Shown here: in pieces, positions 17,338 to 26,099 of the stretch
Numbering within the stretch: position 1 is the first letter of the stretch
Layout: each line of letters begins with the position of its first letter
Source: Candidatus Fimenecus excrementavium
GTDB taxonomy: Bacteria > Bacillota > Clostridia > Oscillospirales > Acutalibacteraceae
Length of the DNA stretch: 64,000 nt
Assembly (NCBI GenBank): GCA_018712805.1
Contig: DVGI01000038.1
Span: 42,396 to 106,395 of the forward strand
Direction: 5' to 3'
Notes under the pieces: model-generated
Databases searched by the model: none
The model's input: the letters and a program-made list of their open reading frames with translations, nothing else
Told to the model about the DNA's origin: nothing
Position numbers and translations under genes: made by a program

Positions 17338-19860
17338 TTAGTTGATTTCCGTTTTGAGCGTTTCCACAATCGTGTCTTTTTTGACTTTCGAGGTCGCGTA
17401 CCACATCGACATGCCGACAATGAGGAACACCGCAAGCGTCACGCCGAGGTAAACGCGCCAGTCGGGGTAAAACGCAATGTCAAACGAGCCGGAGACCAAA
17501 ATCTGCTGCATAAAATACGAGCAAAGAAGGCCGAGCGGCAGCCCGAAAATCAATGCTTTCAAGCCGTAAAACAGACTTTCAAAGCGAAGCATGCGGTTAA
17601 AGCCCTTCGGCGCCACGCCGACCGATTTAAGCATGGCAAATTCCTTGCGCCGCAAGTCGATGCTTGTCGAAACCGTGTTGAAAATGTTGGCGACGGAAAT
17701 CAGCGCCATCAGCGTGATAAAGCCGTATAAGAACACCTGCATAATCAGCGTTGTGGAATTCATCATTTCTATGGAGCTTACCATATCCATAACGCCGCTG
17801 TCGGCGTAGTTGCCGTTTGCCAAAATGTCTTGTACATCTTCGGAAAACGCTTCGTGCTGGGTGGTTTCAAACCCAATCATATAACCCCCTGTAAGATTTG
17901 CCGCACTGACCGGCGCAAACGCCATAACATATACCGGCGCGGCCAAATTATAGACATAGCTGGTGTCGCGGTAGGGGACCAGCGCACCGACGGTGTAACC
18001 GGTCAGCGGGTCATTTGCATCTTTCGTCGAAGAAAACGTCGTGCCGATGATGCTGTCCGAAAAGATTTTCGCCGCGGAACTCGTGTGCTCCATGCAGTTC
18101 ATCACAACCATCGAGTTCCCCTTATAAAACGGCTTAGGATTGATGCCGTTTTCTTCGCACATCGCGTTGAAATCGTCATCGTCCACATAACAAAGGTAAA
18201 GCGGGAAGCCGCCCTCTTCGCTCGAGAACATACGGTCATAACCGTTGACAAAGTTGTCTTTCGCCGTGGTAAGTCCCATGCCGTAAGTCGAGTTGACGCT
18301 GTACATTTTGTCGAAATTGCCGAGTGCGGAAACCTCTTCGCGGAAACGGTCGGTATCCTGCAAATCTACATAGGCATAGACCTGATAAGGATTTTGCGCC
18401 GAAAGTCTGGTCACTTCCGAGAACATGTCACAGAACGAATAAACCGACAAAAACAACACAATCGAAAGCGCCAAAGAGCTTGTAATAATGCGGGATTTTC
18501 GCCCGTTGCGCTTCATGTTTTTATAAGCGAGTTCGCCCTCATAGCCGAAAATTTTGCGAATTAAAACCGGGGAACGAAGCTTCTTTGCCTTCACGCGCAC
18601 GTCAGTGTTTTGCCGCAGGGCGTCAATGGGTGTGGTACGCGAAGCGCGCCGTGCCGGGATATAGGCGGAAATCGCAATGGTGATGACGCTCAAAAGCGCG
18701 ATTACCGGGATAATCCACCACGGGAACGAAAGTGTAAAGTGCGTGTTTTCATAGTTCAAGCCGGATTTTGCAAACACCGGGTCTAACACGCGGAACGTGA
18801 CCGCCATACCGCCGATACCGGCCAAAAACCCGAGCGGAATGCCGAATGCGCCGAGCACAGCGCCTTCAAAATACACCGAGCGGCGTTTCTGCGCCTTGGT
18901 CGCGCCGACCGACGCGAGCATGCCGAGATACCGTGAACGCTCCGAAACCGAAATGCCGAATGCGTTGTAAATGAGCATGACCGAAGCGATGATGATAATC
19001 GCCATAATCACACTGCTGAAAGAAAGCAGGGTAGCCATTGTCGCGTCGTTTTCCAAAATAACATAGTTGTAGCGGAACAACTCCACGTGCAAGGTGTAGT
19101 CAGGGGCAATCCCTGCCTTGGTCAGCGCGTTTTTCAAAACGTCTAAAGTGTTTTTGTCCAGCGTTTTGGCGGTCAGATAAACGTCGCCGCCGCTTTGCTC
19201 CGCTTGACTAAGTCCGCGAAAGAGAACCGCGCTGCCGCTCGGAAAGTTGCTTTTTTCTGCAATGCCGACCAAGGTGTAAGAAGCCGGACCGCCGCTTTCA
19301 AAGGTTTCGCCCACGGCGTAGCTGCCGGTAATCTGCTGCAAAGCCCCGGTCGTGTCTTTTACAATACGGCGCCCGAGTTCCACCCGAACCGTGTCGCCGA
19401 TTTGCCACGAAAGCCCGTTTTTATCCAAAAATTCGCGGGTTACAACAATTTCATTTTCATTTGCCGGCAGTTTGCCTTGGTAGCTTGCGGTAAACATCGC
19501 GCTGAAATAATCACGGTTGCCCGCCAAAATATCTCCGACGCTGACAGAAGCTTTTTTGCCAGAATCCACGCGAACAGCGGCTTGGTTGCCGAGTTCCAGC
19601 GTTTTGCAAACGCCGACATATTGCAAATCTTCGTTTTGCTCGAGCTTTTCAATTTGCCCCGCGTCTGCATTTTCCAGTTCTATGTGCCAGTTGCCGCCGG
19701 TGTACGCTTCGCTTTGCGCGAAAACGTGGATAAGCGATGTCACCGAAACACAGGTCGCCGTAATCATCGCCACGGAAATGATGATACCGATAATGGTAAC
19801 AACCGTCCGCTTTTTGTTTTCTTTTAAGTGCCGCAAGGTCAGCTTGTTGATGATGTTCAT
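17338..19860 (-). CDS. FtsX-type ABC transporter permease
   Basis: The 840-residue protein is built as two similar halves. Each has an N-terminal membrane helix, a large extracytoplasmic domain (about 45-270 and 475-690), and three further helices, giving about eight in all. SERSRYLGMLASVGATK and RRKEFAMLKSVGVAPK are the FtsX-domain cytoplasmic motifs. It overlaps its ATPase by one base and lies downstream of a kinase/regulator pair. Such sets sense and remove peptide antibiotics or act in envelope stress. The substrate is inferred from context only. Confidence 0.88.
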   Translation of the reverse strand: MNIINKLTLRHLKENKKRTVVTIIGIIISVAMITATCVSVTSLIHVFAQSEAYTGGNWHIELENADAGQIEKLEQNEDLQYVGVCKTLELGNQAAVRVDSGKKASVSVGDILAGNRDYFSAMFTASYQGKLPANENEIVVTREFLDKNGLSWQIGDTVRVELGRRIVKDTTGALQQITGSYAVGETFESGGPASYTLVGIAEKSNFPSGSAVLFRGLSQAEQSGGDVYLTAKTLDKNTLDVLKNALTKAGIAPDYTLHVELFRYNYVILENDATMATLLSFSSVIMAIIIIASVMLIYNAFGISVSERSRYLGMLASVGATKAQKRRSVYFEGAVLGAFGIPLGFLAGIGGMAVTFRVLDPVFAKSGLNYENTHFTLSFPWWIIPVIALLSVITIAISAYIPARRASRTTPIDALRQNTDVRVKAKKLRSPVLIRKIFGYEGELAYKNMKRNGRKSRIITSSLALSIVLFLSVYSFCDMFSEVTRLSAQNPYQVYAYVDLQDTDRFREEVSALGNFDKMYSVNSTYGMGLTTAKDNFVNGYDRMFSSEEGGFPLYLCYVDDDDFNAMCEENGINPKPFYKGNSMVVMNCMEHTSSAAKIFSDSIIGTTFSSTKDANDPLTGYTVGALVPYRDTSYVYNLAAPVYVMAFAPVSAANLTGGYMIGFETTQHEAFSEDVQDILANGNYADSGVMDMVSSIEMMNSTTLIMQVFLYGFITLMALISVANIFNTVSTSIDLRRKEFAMLKSVGVAPKGFNRMLRFESLFYGLKALIFGLPLGLLCSYFMQQILVSGSFDIAFYPDWRVYLGVTLAVFLIVGMSMWYATSKVKKDTIVETLKTEIN

Positions 19861-20540
19861 TATGCGCGCACCTCGTCTCTGACGATTCTGCCGTCCTCGA
19901 CCGAAATAATGCGGTCGGCGGAAAGCGCAATGCGCTCGTCATGTGTGATGATGACGACGGTTTGGTTGCTCTCACGGTTAAACCGGCGCAAAAGCGCAAT
20001 AATCTCGCGGCTGTTCTCGCTGTCCAAGTTGCCGGTCGGCTCGTCGGCGAGCACCAACGCCGGGTTGTTGACCAGCGCACGCCCAATCGAAACACGCTGC
20101 TGCTGACCGCCGGAAAGCTGGTTCGGCAGGTGTTTCAGCCGTTCGCTGAGGCCTAAAGTCGCAACGAGCGCACGGATTTGCTGTTTGTCGGGCTTGCGGC
20201 CGTCCAAAAGCAGGGGAAGCGTCAGGTTTTCTTCCACGGTCAAAATGGGCAGCAGGTTATAAAATTGATAAATCAGCCCGATTTGCCGCCGGCGAAAAAT
20301 CGCAAGCGCGGTTTCGTCCAATTTGCTGATGTCCGTACCGCCGATTTGCACGCTGCCGGAAGTCGGCGTGTCCACACCGCCTAAAATATGCAGTAAGGTG
20401 GATTTGCCCGAACCGGACGGGCCGACAATCGCCACAAACTGCCCTTGCGGGATACTGAACGAAACATTGTCGAGCGCGCGGACCTCTGTGTCACCTTTGC
20501 CGTAGATTTTGGTTAAGTTTTCGACTTTTACAATTTCCAT
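19860..20540 (-). CDS. ABC transporter ATP-binding protein (MacB/LolD-like)
   Basis: The 226-residue protein has Walker A GPSGSGKST, the Q-loop region LIYQFYNLLPILTV, signature LSGGQQQR and Walker B LVLADEPTGNLDS. The GNLDS ending is typical of ATPases paired with FtsX-type permeases. It forms the motor for the following permease. A 77-base gap separates it from the histidine kinase gene upstream. Confidence 0.95.
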   Translation of the reverse strand: MEIVKVENLTKIYGKGDTEVRALDNVSFSIPQGQFVAIVGPSGSGKSTLLHILGGVDTPTSGSVQIGGTDISKLDETALAIFRRRQIGLIYQFYNLLPILTVEENLTLPLLLDGRKPDKQQIRALVATLGLSERLKHLPNQLSGGQQQRVSIGRALVNNPALVLADEPTGNLDSENSREIIALLRRFNRESNQTVVIITHDERIALSADRIISVEDGRIVRDEVRA

Positions 20541-20617
20541 AGTGTTTTTTCTCCTTTCGATGCCTTAACAATATCAAACCAATCTTACAGCTCGGTGAAA
20601 ATCCGATAACAGTTTTG

Positions 20618-21613
20618 TCACACAATGGTTTTATAAAATTTGATGCAAAATTCCGTGCCGACGCCCTCGCGGCTCTGGACCTCGATTTCGCCGTGCTCGC
20701 GCCCGAAAATCGTTTTGGAAAGCGCAAGCCCTATCCCCACGCTGTCCGCCGCGGCGTTTTTGCCATGATAGAACCGCTCGAAAATGTGCGGCAGTTCGTC
20801 TTTCGGAATGCCGCAGCCGTCGTCGGTGATTCGCAGAACGTCGTAAATCGTCGTTTGCTCGGTGGAAAGCGTCAAAACGCCGCCGTCCTCCATGTGCTCC
20901 AGGCAGTTTTTCAAAATGTTGCCAACGGCCTCCGCACTCCAGTTTTCGTCCCCCGTAAAAACAAAATCTTTTACGCCGCCTTGTAAAATTCTGATATTGC
21001 GAAGCTCCGCCGTAATGAGAAAGGGCTTCAAAGCTTTCTCGAGCACCGAAGCAATGTGCACCGGTCCTTCGCGAAATTCCGCCGTGCCCGCGTCAAGTTT
21101 CGAAATTTTCAAAAGCGTAATAATCAGCCAGTTCATTTTTTCGGTCTGGCTTTCAATCACGCTCGTGAACTTTTCCCGATTTTCGGGGTCGGTTTCGGTT
21201 TTCAATAAATCGCACATCATCGTAATCGAAGTCAGCGGGGTCTTTAACTGGTGCGAAATGTCGGCGAGCGACTCCGACAAATAGGTTTTGTCTTTCCGAA
21301 GCGCGTCATTCTGCGAATTTAGAAGCAGCATGATTTTATACAGGTTATTTTTGAGAATCGAAAGCTCGCCCTCGGCGTTGTCGGGCACGTCCAGCCGAAA
21401 CACCCCGGCGCACACGTCCGAAAGATAGTTGTTTAAGCACTCAATGTCCCGGTAACGCCGGCGGGTGTAGGCAATATAAATGCCGACGGAAATCCCACCC
21501 GCTAAAAGACAAAGCCCCGCCGCCGGGAGACTAAAAAAGGCACAAAGCGCGGCAAACACAAGTGTAACGCCGCACACGAGCAAAACGGAATTTTTAAAAT
21601 CCTTGTTAATCAT
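20618..21613 (-). CDS. Sensor histidine kinase, intramembrane-sensing type
   Basis: The 331-residue protein has two adjacent N-terminal membrane helices (about 9-48) with almost no outside loop, then a dimerisation region with phospho-acceptor His in DISHQLKTPLTS and an ATPase domain with DDGCGIPKDELPHIFERF. Kinases of this build usually read the state of their ABC transporter rather than a ligand. It overlaps the response regulator gene by 8 bases and sits next to an ABC exporter. Confidence 0.92.
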   Translation of the reverse strand: MINKDFKNSVLLVCGVTLVFAALCAFFSLPAAGLCLLAGGISVGIYIAYTRRRYRDIECLNNYLSDVCAGVFRLDVPDNAEGELSILKNNLYKIMLLLNSQNDALRKDKTYLSESLADISHQLKTPLTSITMMCDLLKTETDPENREKFTSVIESQTEKMNWLIITLLKISKLDAGTAEFREGPVHIASVLEKALKPFLITAELRNIRILQGGVKDFVFTGDENWSAEAVGNILKNCLEHMEDGGVLTLSTEQTTIYDVLRITDDGCGIPKDELPHIFERFYHGKNAAADSVGIGLALSKTIFGREHGEIEVQSREGVGTEFCIKFYKTIV

Positions 21614-22283
21614 TTTCTATCACATACCCCATGCCGCGGACCGTCCGAATAATCGACGGGTTTTCCGGCTCGTCCTCGATTTTGTCGCGCAGGCGTTTAA
21701 TATAGACGGTCAGCGTGTTGTCGTTGACAAAGTCGCCCGCCACGTCCCAAATTTTTTCCAAAAGCGCGGTGCGGGAAAGAATATGCCCGCGGTTGTTTAA
21801 AAGAATCAGCAAAAGCCGGTATTCCATAGCGGTCAAAATAATTTCCTTGCCGTCTTTAAACACTTTGGCTTCGCCGGTGCGGATTTCCAAGTTTTTAATC
21901 CGCACACACCCGTCCGGGTTGTCGATTTTGCAGCGCCGCAAAACGCTTTTCATGCGCGCGAGCAGTTCTTTGATGCGAAACGGTTTGGAAATATAGTCGT
22001 CCGCGCCCAGTTCCAGCCCCATAACCACGTTGACCTCGTCGTCATAGGCGGTCAAGAATAAAACCGGCGCGTCGGTCTTTTGCCGAATCGCCTTGCAAAC
22101 GTCATAGCCGCTGCCGTCCGGCAAGGTCAAATCCAAAATATATAAGGAAAACGCCTTTTCTTCGACCAACTTCAAAGCCTCCGAGACCGTCTTGGTCAGG
22201 GTTGTTTTATATCCTTCGTTTTCCAGCGCATAAGAAAGCCCCATGCCGATCGCCGCGTCGTCCTCTAAAAGAAAAACTTCCAT
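21606..22283 (-). CDS. OmpR-family response regulator
   Basis: The start chosen is ATG 22283, because AGGAGGTG precedes it; the open frame extends upstream without a ribosome site. The receiver domain has acidic LLEDDAAIG and the phospho-Asp in YILDLTLPDGSG; the C-terminal winged helix ends RTVRGMGYVIE. It is the first gene of the operon RR-HK-ATPase-permease and probably controls the exporter and itself. Confidence 0.94.
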   Translation of the reverse strand: MEVFLLEDDAAIGMGLSYALENEGYKTTLTKTVSEALKLVEEKAFSLYILDLTLPDGSGYDVCKAIRQKTDAPVLFLTAYDDEVNVVMGLELGADDYISKPFRIKELLARMKSVLRRCKIDNPDGCVRIKNLEIRTGEAKVFKDGKEIILTAMEYRLLLILLNNRGHILSRTALLEKIWDVAGDFVNDNTLTVYIKRLRDKIEDEPENPSIIRTVRGMGYVIEND

Positions 22284-22352
22284 GTGCGCACCTCCTTTAT
22301 AATGGTATTGTACCACAGGGCGAAGCGTCCTTCCATTACAAAACTGTAATAA

Positions 22353-22391
22353 ATAAAAAAGCCCCCGCCCGCCGAAACCGACGGACAGGGG
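22353..22391 (-). terminator. Terminator of the glycerol-phosphate-type operon
   Basis: Read on the minus strand, CCCC-TGT-CCG pairs with CGG-GCG-GGGG and is followed by a run of T. It lies downstream of the AGPS-like gene stop. Confidence 0.75.
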
Positions 22392-22411
22392 AGAAAACAA
22401 AAAGGGAGATT

Positions 22412-24163
22412 TTAACGATAGTCTTTTCGTTCGTTTAAGAACTTCTTTTCTTCGGGTAATAAATCCAAACCGATCGTGCCGCCCGGATTCATCAGATAAT
22501 CAGGGTCAAAGTATTCTTTGAGCACTTTGAACACGCCGTATTCCTTTTCACCGATATAGCCTTCCAGCCACGGGGCAAACATTTTGCCGATGCCGTGGTG
22601 GTGCGAAATCGCCGCGCCGGATTTCTGAATGGCGTCCAAAATCGTGGTGTGATAGCGTTTGAATTCCGCCGCATCGTTCATTTTGGTGATGAAAATGAAA
22701 TAGAGGTTTGCGCCCTGCGGGTAGCAGTGGGACATGTGCGTGGTAACCACGGTGTTCGGCAGCGCGTGGCAGACCTTGCGCACGTCGCGGTGCACCTGCG
22801 CCATATTCGACCAGTTGACCGTGCACTCGAGCGTGTCAGTGATGACGCTGAAATCCATCAGCGTGTCGCGCAGATACGGGTCGTTGAAGCGTCCTTTTTC
22901 CCAGCTCTTGGTGACGTAGCCGGTCATCGGCATCGCGCCGTATTTGCGGGCGATTCTTGCAATGTTTTTCGCGACATTTTTGGAAAAGCCTTTTTCACCG
23001 TCGGTAAAGCCTAAGAACATGCAGCGCTCGTTGTCTTTGTAGCCGAATTTGTCCAAAATCGGTTCGAGCGGCGTTTCGTCAACGTTGTAAAGTTTTAACA
23101 TCAGGTGGGTTTCTTCCGGGTCGGAAAGCCGGAACACCGAGGAATAGCCGCATTCACACTGCATCATTTCCCGCGCGGCGTCCATGGCGATTTCCCAGTT
23201 TTTGAACATATAGGAAAAGCGCTTGCGGTTTTCGGGCATCCAGCGGAACACGCGCAGGGTGACTTCCGTGAGTACGCCGAACGTGCCTTCGGAGCCCATC
23301 ATGATTTGGTTTAAGTTCGGACCGGTCGCTTCGCGCGGATAATGGCTTGTGACAATGCGCCCAATCGGCGTCGCGTATTTCTGCGAAAGCACAATGTCGG
23401 TAATCGTGCCGTAATAGGTGCTGTTTTGCCCCGCGCCACGCGTGACCGTCCAACCGCCGACGCTGCTGTATTCAAACGACTGCGGGAAATGACCGCAGGT
23501 GTAGGCGCGCTTCGCCCCGAACAGGGAAGGCGCGTTTTGGAGCGTTTCTTCAAGCTTCGGCCCGGAAATACCTGCCTGCACGGTAATCGTCTGGTCGGTT
23601 TCGTTGAAGCTGATGACTTTATTGAAGCGTTTGCGCATGTCGAGCGTCATACCGCCCTTGACCGCTTCCATGCCGCGGGTGACCGAACTGCCGCCGCCGT
23701 AGACATACAGCGGGATTTTGTTTTTAACTGCATAGGCGACGAGTTGTTCCACCTGTTCGGTTGTGTCGGGGTAAACGACCACGTCCGGCAGGTTTTCAAT
23801 CTGTTTGTGGCGAAGCCGCAAAAGGTCATAGCCCGTGCAGCCGTAAGCAACGGCCAAACGCGGGTAATCTTCGGTCGTGACAAAATCGTCGCCGACAATT
23901 TTTTTGAGCGCTTCGACGTGTTTCGGGTCAATCTTAGACGGATAATCAGAAAGGTCAACTTTGTCAAAGCCGATGTCGTCTGTGTAATCCTTAAAATCGT
24001 CATCGGTCATTTTAAAGGTTTCTTTCATCAGCTTATAAAGCGACTCTTTGGGGTATTTGAAAAACTCCGGGTCGCCCCAGCGGAAAATCGAACGGTAACT
24101 GCCTTCGGGCGCGGGGGTTAATACCCATTTCGGTTCAAAGCCTTTATACGGTTTGTTGCTCAT
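22412..24163 (-). CDS. FAD-linked oxidase resembling alkylglycerone-phosphate synthase
   Basis: The 583-residue protein has a PCMH-type FAD domain (PDTTEQVEQLVAYA, YGGGSSVTRGMEAVKGG, FEYSSVGGWTVTRGAGQ, MMGSEGTFGVLTEVT) and the C-terminal SHHHGIGK motif. The His triplet is the catalytic signature of AGPS, which swaps acyl for alkyl on DHAP in ether lipid synthesis. The family also includes D-lactate/glycolate-type oxidases, but these lack the triple His. It is the last gene of a G3P-oxidation-like operon and overlaps the kinase gene by 4 bases. The exact reaction is unproven. Confidence 0.82.
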   Translation of the reverse strand: MSNKPYKGFEPKWVLTPAPEGSYRSIFRWGDPEFFKYPKESLYKLMKETFKMTDDDFKDYTDDIGFDKVDLSDYPSKIDPKHVEALKKIVGDDFVTTEDYPRLAVAYGCTGYDLLRLRHKQIENLPDVVVYPDTTEQVEQLVAYAVKNKIPLYVYGGGSSVTRGMEAVKGGMTLDMRKRFNKVISFNETDQTITVQAGISGPKLEETLQNAPSLFGAKRAYTCGHFPQSFEYSSVGGWTVTRGAGQNSTYYGTITDIVLSQKYATPIGRIVTSHYPREATGPNLNQIMMGSEGTFGVLTEVTLRVFRWMPENRKRFSYMFKNWEIAMDAAREMMQCECGYSSVFRLSDPEETHLMLKLYNVDETPLEPILDKFGYKDNERCMFLGFTDGEKGFSKNVAKNIARIARKYGAMPMTGYVTKSWEKGRFNDPYLRDTLMDFSVITDTLECTVNWSNMAQVHRDVRKVCHALPNTVVTTHMSHCYPQGANLYFIFITKMNDAAEFKRYHTTILDAIQKSGAAISHHHGIGKMFAPWLEGYIGEKEYGVFKVLKEYFDPDYLMNPGGTIGLDLLPEEKKFLNERKDYR

Positions 24164-25719
24164 TCAATATCTCTCCTTTTTGTGATTTTGATAATTCTTC
24201 GATAAATCGGCTCCAACCTGCCGAAAATCTTTCTGTAAGCGCCGTGATACAAATCCATGTAGGTTTCGTGCTCTTTTTCCCGCGGACAAAATACATCGGT
24301 TTCGTGCACCATGTGTTTTATGGCTTCGTCGTAGTTTTCAAAAATACCTTTCGCCACAAACGCCACCATGGAAGCGCCGATGGAGCACGCCTCGTGCGTC
24401 TGAATCCGCTTGACCGGGAGCCCGAATACGTCGGCGGTGATTTGGCAGACTACGTCGCTTCTCGCGCCGCCGCCCGCAACAAACACCTCGTCAATTTGAA
24501 GCCCCGAGCGCTTTTCCATAATCCGCATGGAGTGGAACAGCTCAAAGGTGATGCCCTCAATAATCGCACGGTATAAATGGAAATGGGTGTGATAGTCGGC
24601 AAAGCCGATTACCGCGCCGCGCGAGGTCGGGTTGATAATGCCCGGTGTCCAGTAAGGCTGTAACAATAACCCCTCACAGCCCGGCGGGAGCTTTTCTATG
24701 TATTTGTCTAAAAGCTGTTCGGGCGAGCAGTGCTCTTTTTCTGCGTCTATTTGCTCCTGCGCGCCGAATTCCTTGACAAACCAGGAAAGCAGCCAGAAAC
24801 CACGGTAAATTTCAATTTCCGGGTTGAACATGTCGTTTAAAACCGCGGGGTAGGCGGGCATATGCTTTTGCGGTTCGAAATATTTTTTGACCGCCATTTG
24901 AATGGTCGCCGTCGTGCCGAACGAAAGGGCGGCTTTGTTTGACTGTACGACGGAAAGCCCCAGCGTTTCACAGCCTTTGTCAGAACCCGTTGCGAAAAGC
25001 GGCAGCCCCTCCGGCACGCCGGAACGCTCGGAAAACGCCTTGGTGATATGCCCGATGACCTCGCCCGATTTCACAAGCCGGCAAAGCTTTTCGTTCGGCA
25101 CATCGCAAATGCATTTTGTAAGGCTGCGGTTGGTTTTCCAAACGCGGTGTTTGTAATCAAACGGAATGTGCCCGACCATGTTCGCTTCCGAGTCCGCCAA
25201 AACGCCGGTCAGCTTGTAATTGAGATAGGTGGGCAGCATCACGAACTTGGCGGTTTTTTTCCAAAGGTCCGGCTGATTTTGCTGAATCCAGTTGGAGGCG
25301 GTCGCCCGATATAAAATCTTTGTGGTGTCCTCCACGCCGGCAATTTTAAAAATCCATTTTTTATAGAAGGGGAACGGGTCGTTAAACTCCGCTTGGCGTT
25401 TGTCGAGCCAAAGAATAATGTCGCGAAGCGGCTGGTTGTTCTCGTCCAAACAAAGCACCGTGTCGCGAATGACCGTTACGGTGACGCCGATAATGTCCGA
25501 AAGGACTTCTTCATTTCGCGAACAAACCGTCTTACCGGCTTCGCAAATGCGGTCATAATAAAAATCCGGCCGCTGTTCCGCCCAACCGGGCTTGCGCGAA
25601 TAATAAGGCTCGTCATATTTAAGCTGGCAAATGTCCTGAAAACTGCCGTCCGGCTTTACCAAAAGACAGCGCGCGCTTTGTGTGCCGATGTCAAAGGTCA
25701 GCACAAGAGGTGTTCCCAT
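24160..25719 (-). CDS. FGGY-family carbohydrate kinase
   Basis: ATG 25719 was chosen because GAGGGG lies 8 bases upstream; a TTG two codons earlier is less likely. The roughly 519-residue protein has FDIGTQSARCLLV (phosphate 1 loop), IILWLDKRQ, ATGSDKGCETLG and the C-terminal VAGGGARSDVVCQ. FGGY kinases phosphorylate glycerol, xylulose and related polyols. The surrounding GlpA-like genes suggest glycerol or a related polyol, but specific residues do not settle it. Confidence 0.88.
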   Translation of the reverse strand: MGTPLVLTFDIGTQSARCLLVKPDGSFQDICQLKYDEPYYSRKPGWAEQRPDFYYDRICEAGKTVCSRNEEVLSDIIGVTVTVIRDTVLCLDENNQPLRDIILWLDKRQAEFNDPFPFYKKWIFKIAGVEDTTKILYRATASNWIQQNQPDLWKKTAKFVMLPTYLNYKLTGVLADSEANMVGHIPFDYKHRVWKTNRSLTKCICDVPNEKLCRLVKSGEVIGHITKAFSERSGVPEGLPLFATGSDKGCETLGLSVVQSNKAALSFGTTATIQMAVKKYFEPQKHMPAYPAVLNDMFNPEIEIYRGFWLLSWFVKEFGAQEQIDAEKEHCSPEQLLDKYIEKLPPGCEGLLLQPYWTPGIINPTSRGAVIGFADYHTHFHLYRAIIEGITFELFHSMRIMEKRSGLQIDEVFVAGGGARSDVVCQITADVFGLPVKRIQTHEACSIGASMVAFVAKGIFENYDEAIKHMVHETDVFCPREKEHETYMDLYHGAYRKIFGRLEPIYRRIIKITKRRDIE

Positions 25720-25733
25720 AAGCAATTCCCCCT

Positions 25734-26099
25734 CTACGCTTTTGCTTCGCGAAGCAGGTCGCTTGTCGCAATAATGTCTGCGCCAAGCCCCAGTACATTC
25801 TCAATAATCACATCGCCGCGCCCCACGCGGGTGTCGACTTTTACTTTGTTGATTTCACGCATTACATCAAAAATGCGGTTTTTCGGAATTTCCGCAGAGA
25901 CCCGAACGGGGAGCACCGGCGCATCTTTAAAAGTCGTGCGCACCGTGGTGCAAATGGTGCGCGTGGGGTTCGTAAGTTCCGACTTCGCAAACTGTTCGCC
26001 GCGTTTGCAGCTGTTTCCCGAAACCTTGATTTCTTCGCCGTCTTTTTCCACCTGCATGGTGCATCCGCGCGGGCAGACAATACAAACCAGTTTACGCAT
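25734..26099 (-). CDS. DUF1667 Cys-rich protein
   Basis: The 121-residue protein begins MRKLVCIVCPRGCTM and has a further C-x6-GNSCKRGEQFA; this is the DUF1667 signature. DUF1667 genes are regularly next to anaerobic glycerol-3-phosphate dehydrogenase-like FAD genes. The four cysteines may bind an iron-sulfur or metal centre. It overlaps the upstream FAD oxidoreductase gene by 8 bases. Confidence 0.85.
   Translation of the reverse strand: MRKLVCIVCPRGCTMQVEKDGEEIKVSGNSCKRGEQFAKSELTNPTRTICTTVRTTFKDAPVLPVRVSAEIPKNRIFDVMREINKVKVDTRVGRGDVIIENVLGLGADIIATSDLLREAKA

Noticed and set aside
17830..18564. 244-residue plus-strand frame opposite the permease
   Set aside because: Arg/His-rich shadow of the FtsX-type permease gene, with no ribosome site.
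22412..24163. Calling the FAD oxidase a D-lactate or glycolate dehydrogenase
   Set aside because: The SHHHGIGK motif and FEYSSVGGW segment fit AGPS better; lactate-type enzymes lack the triple His.
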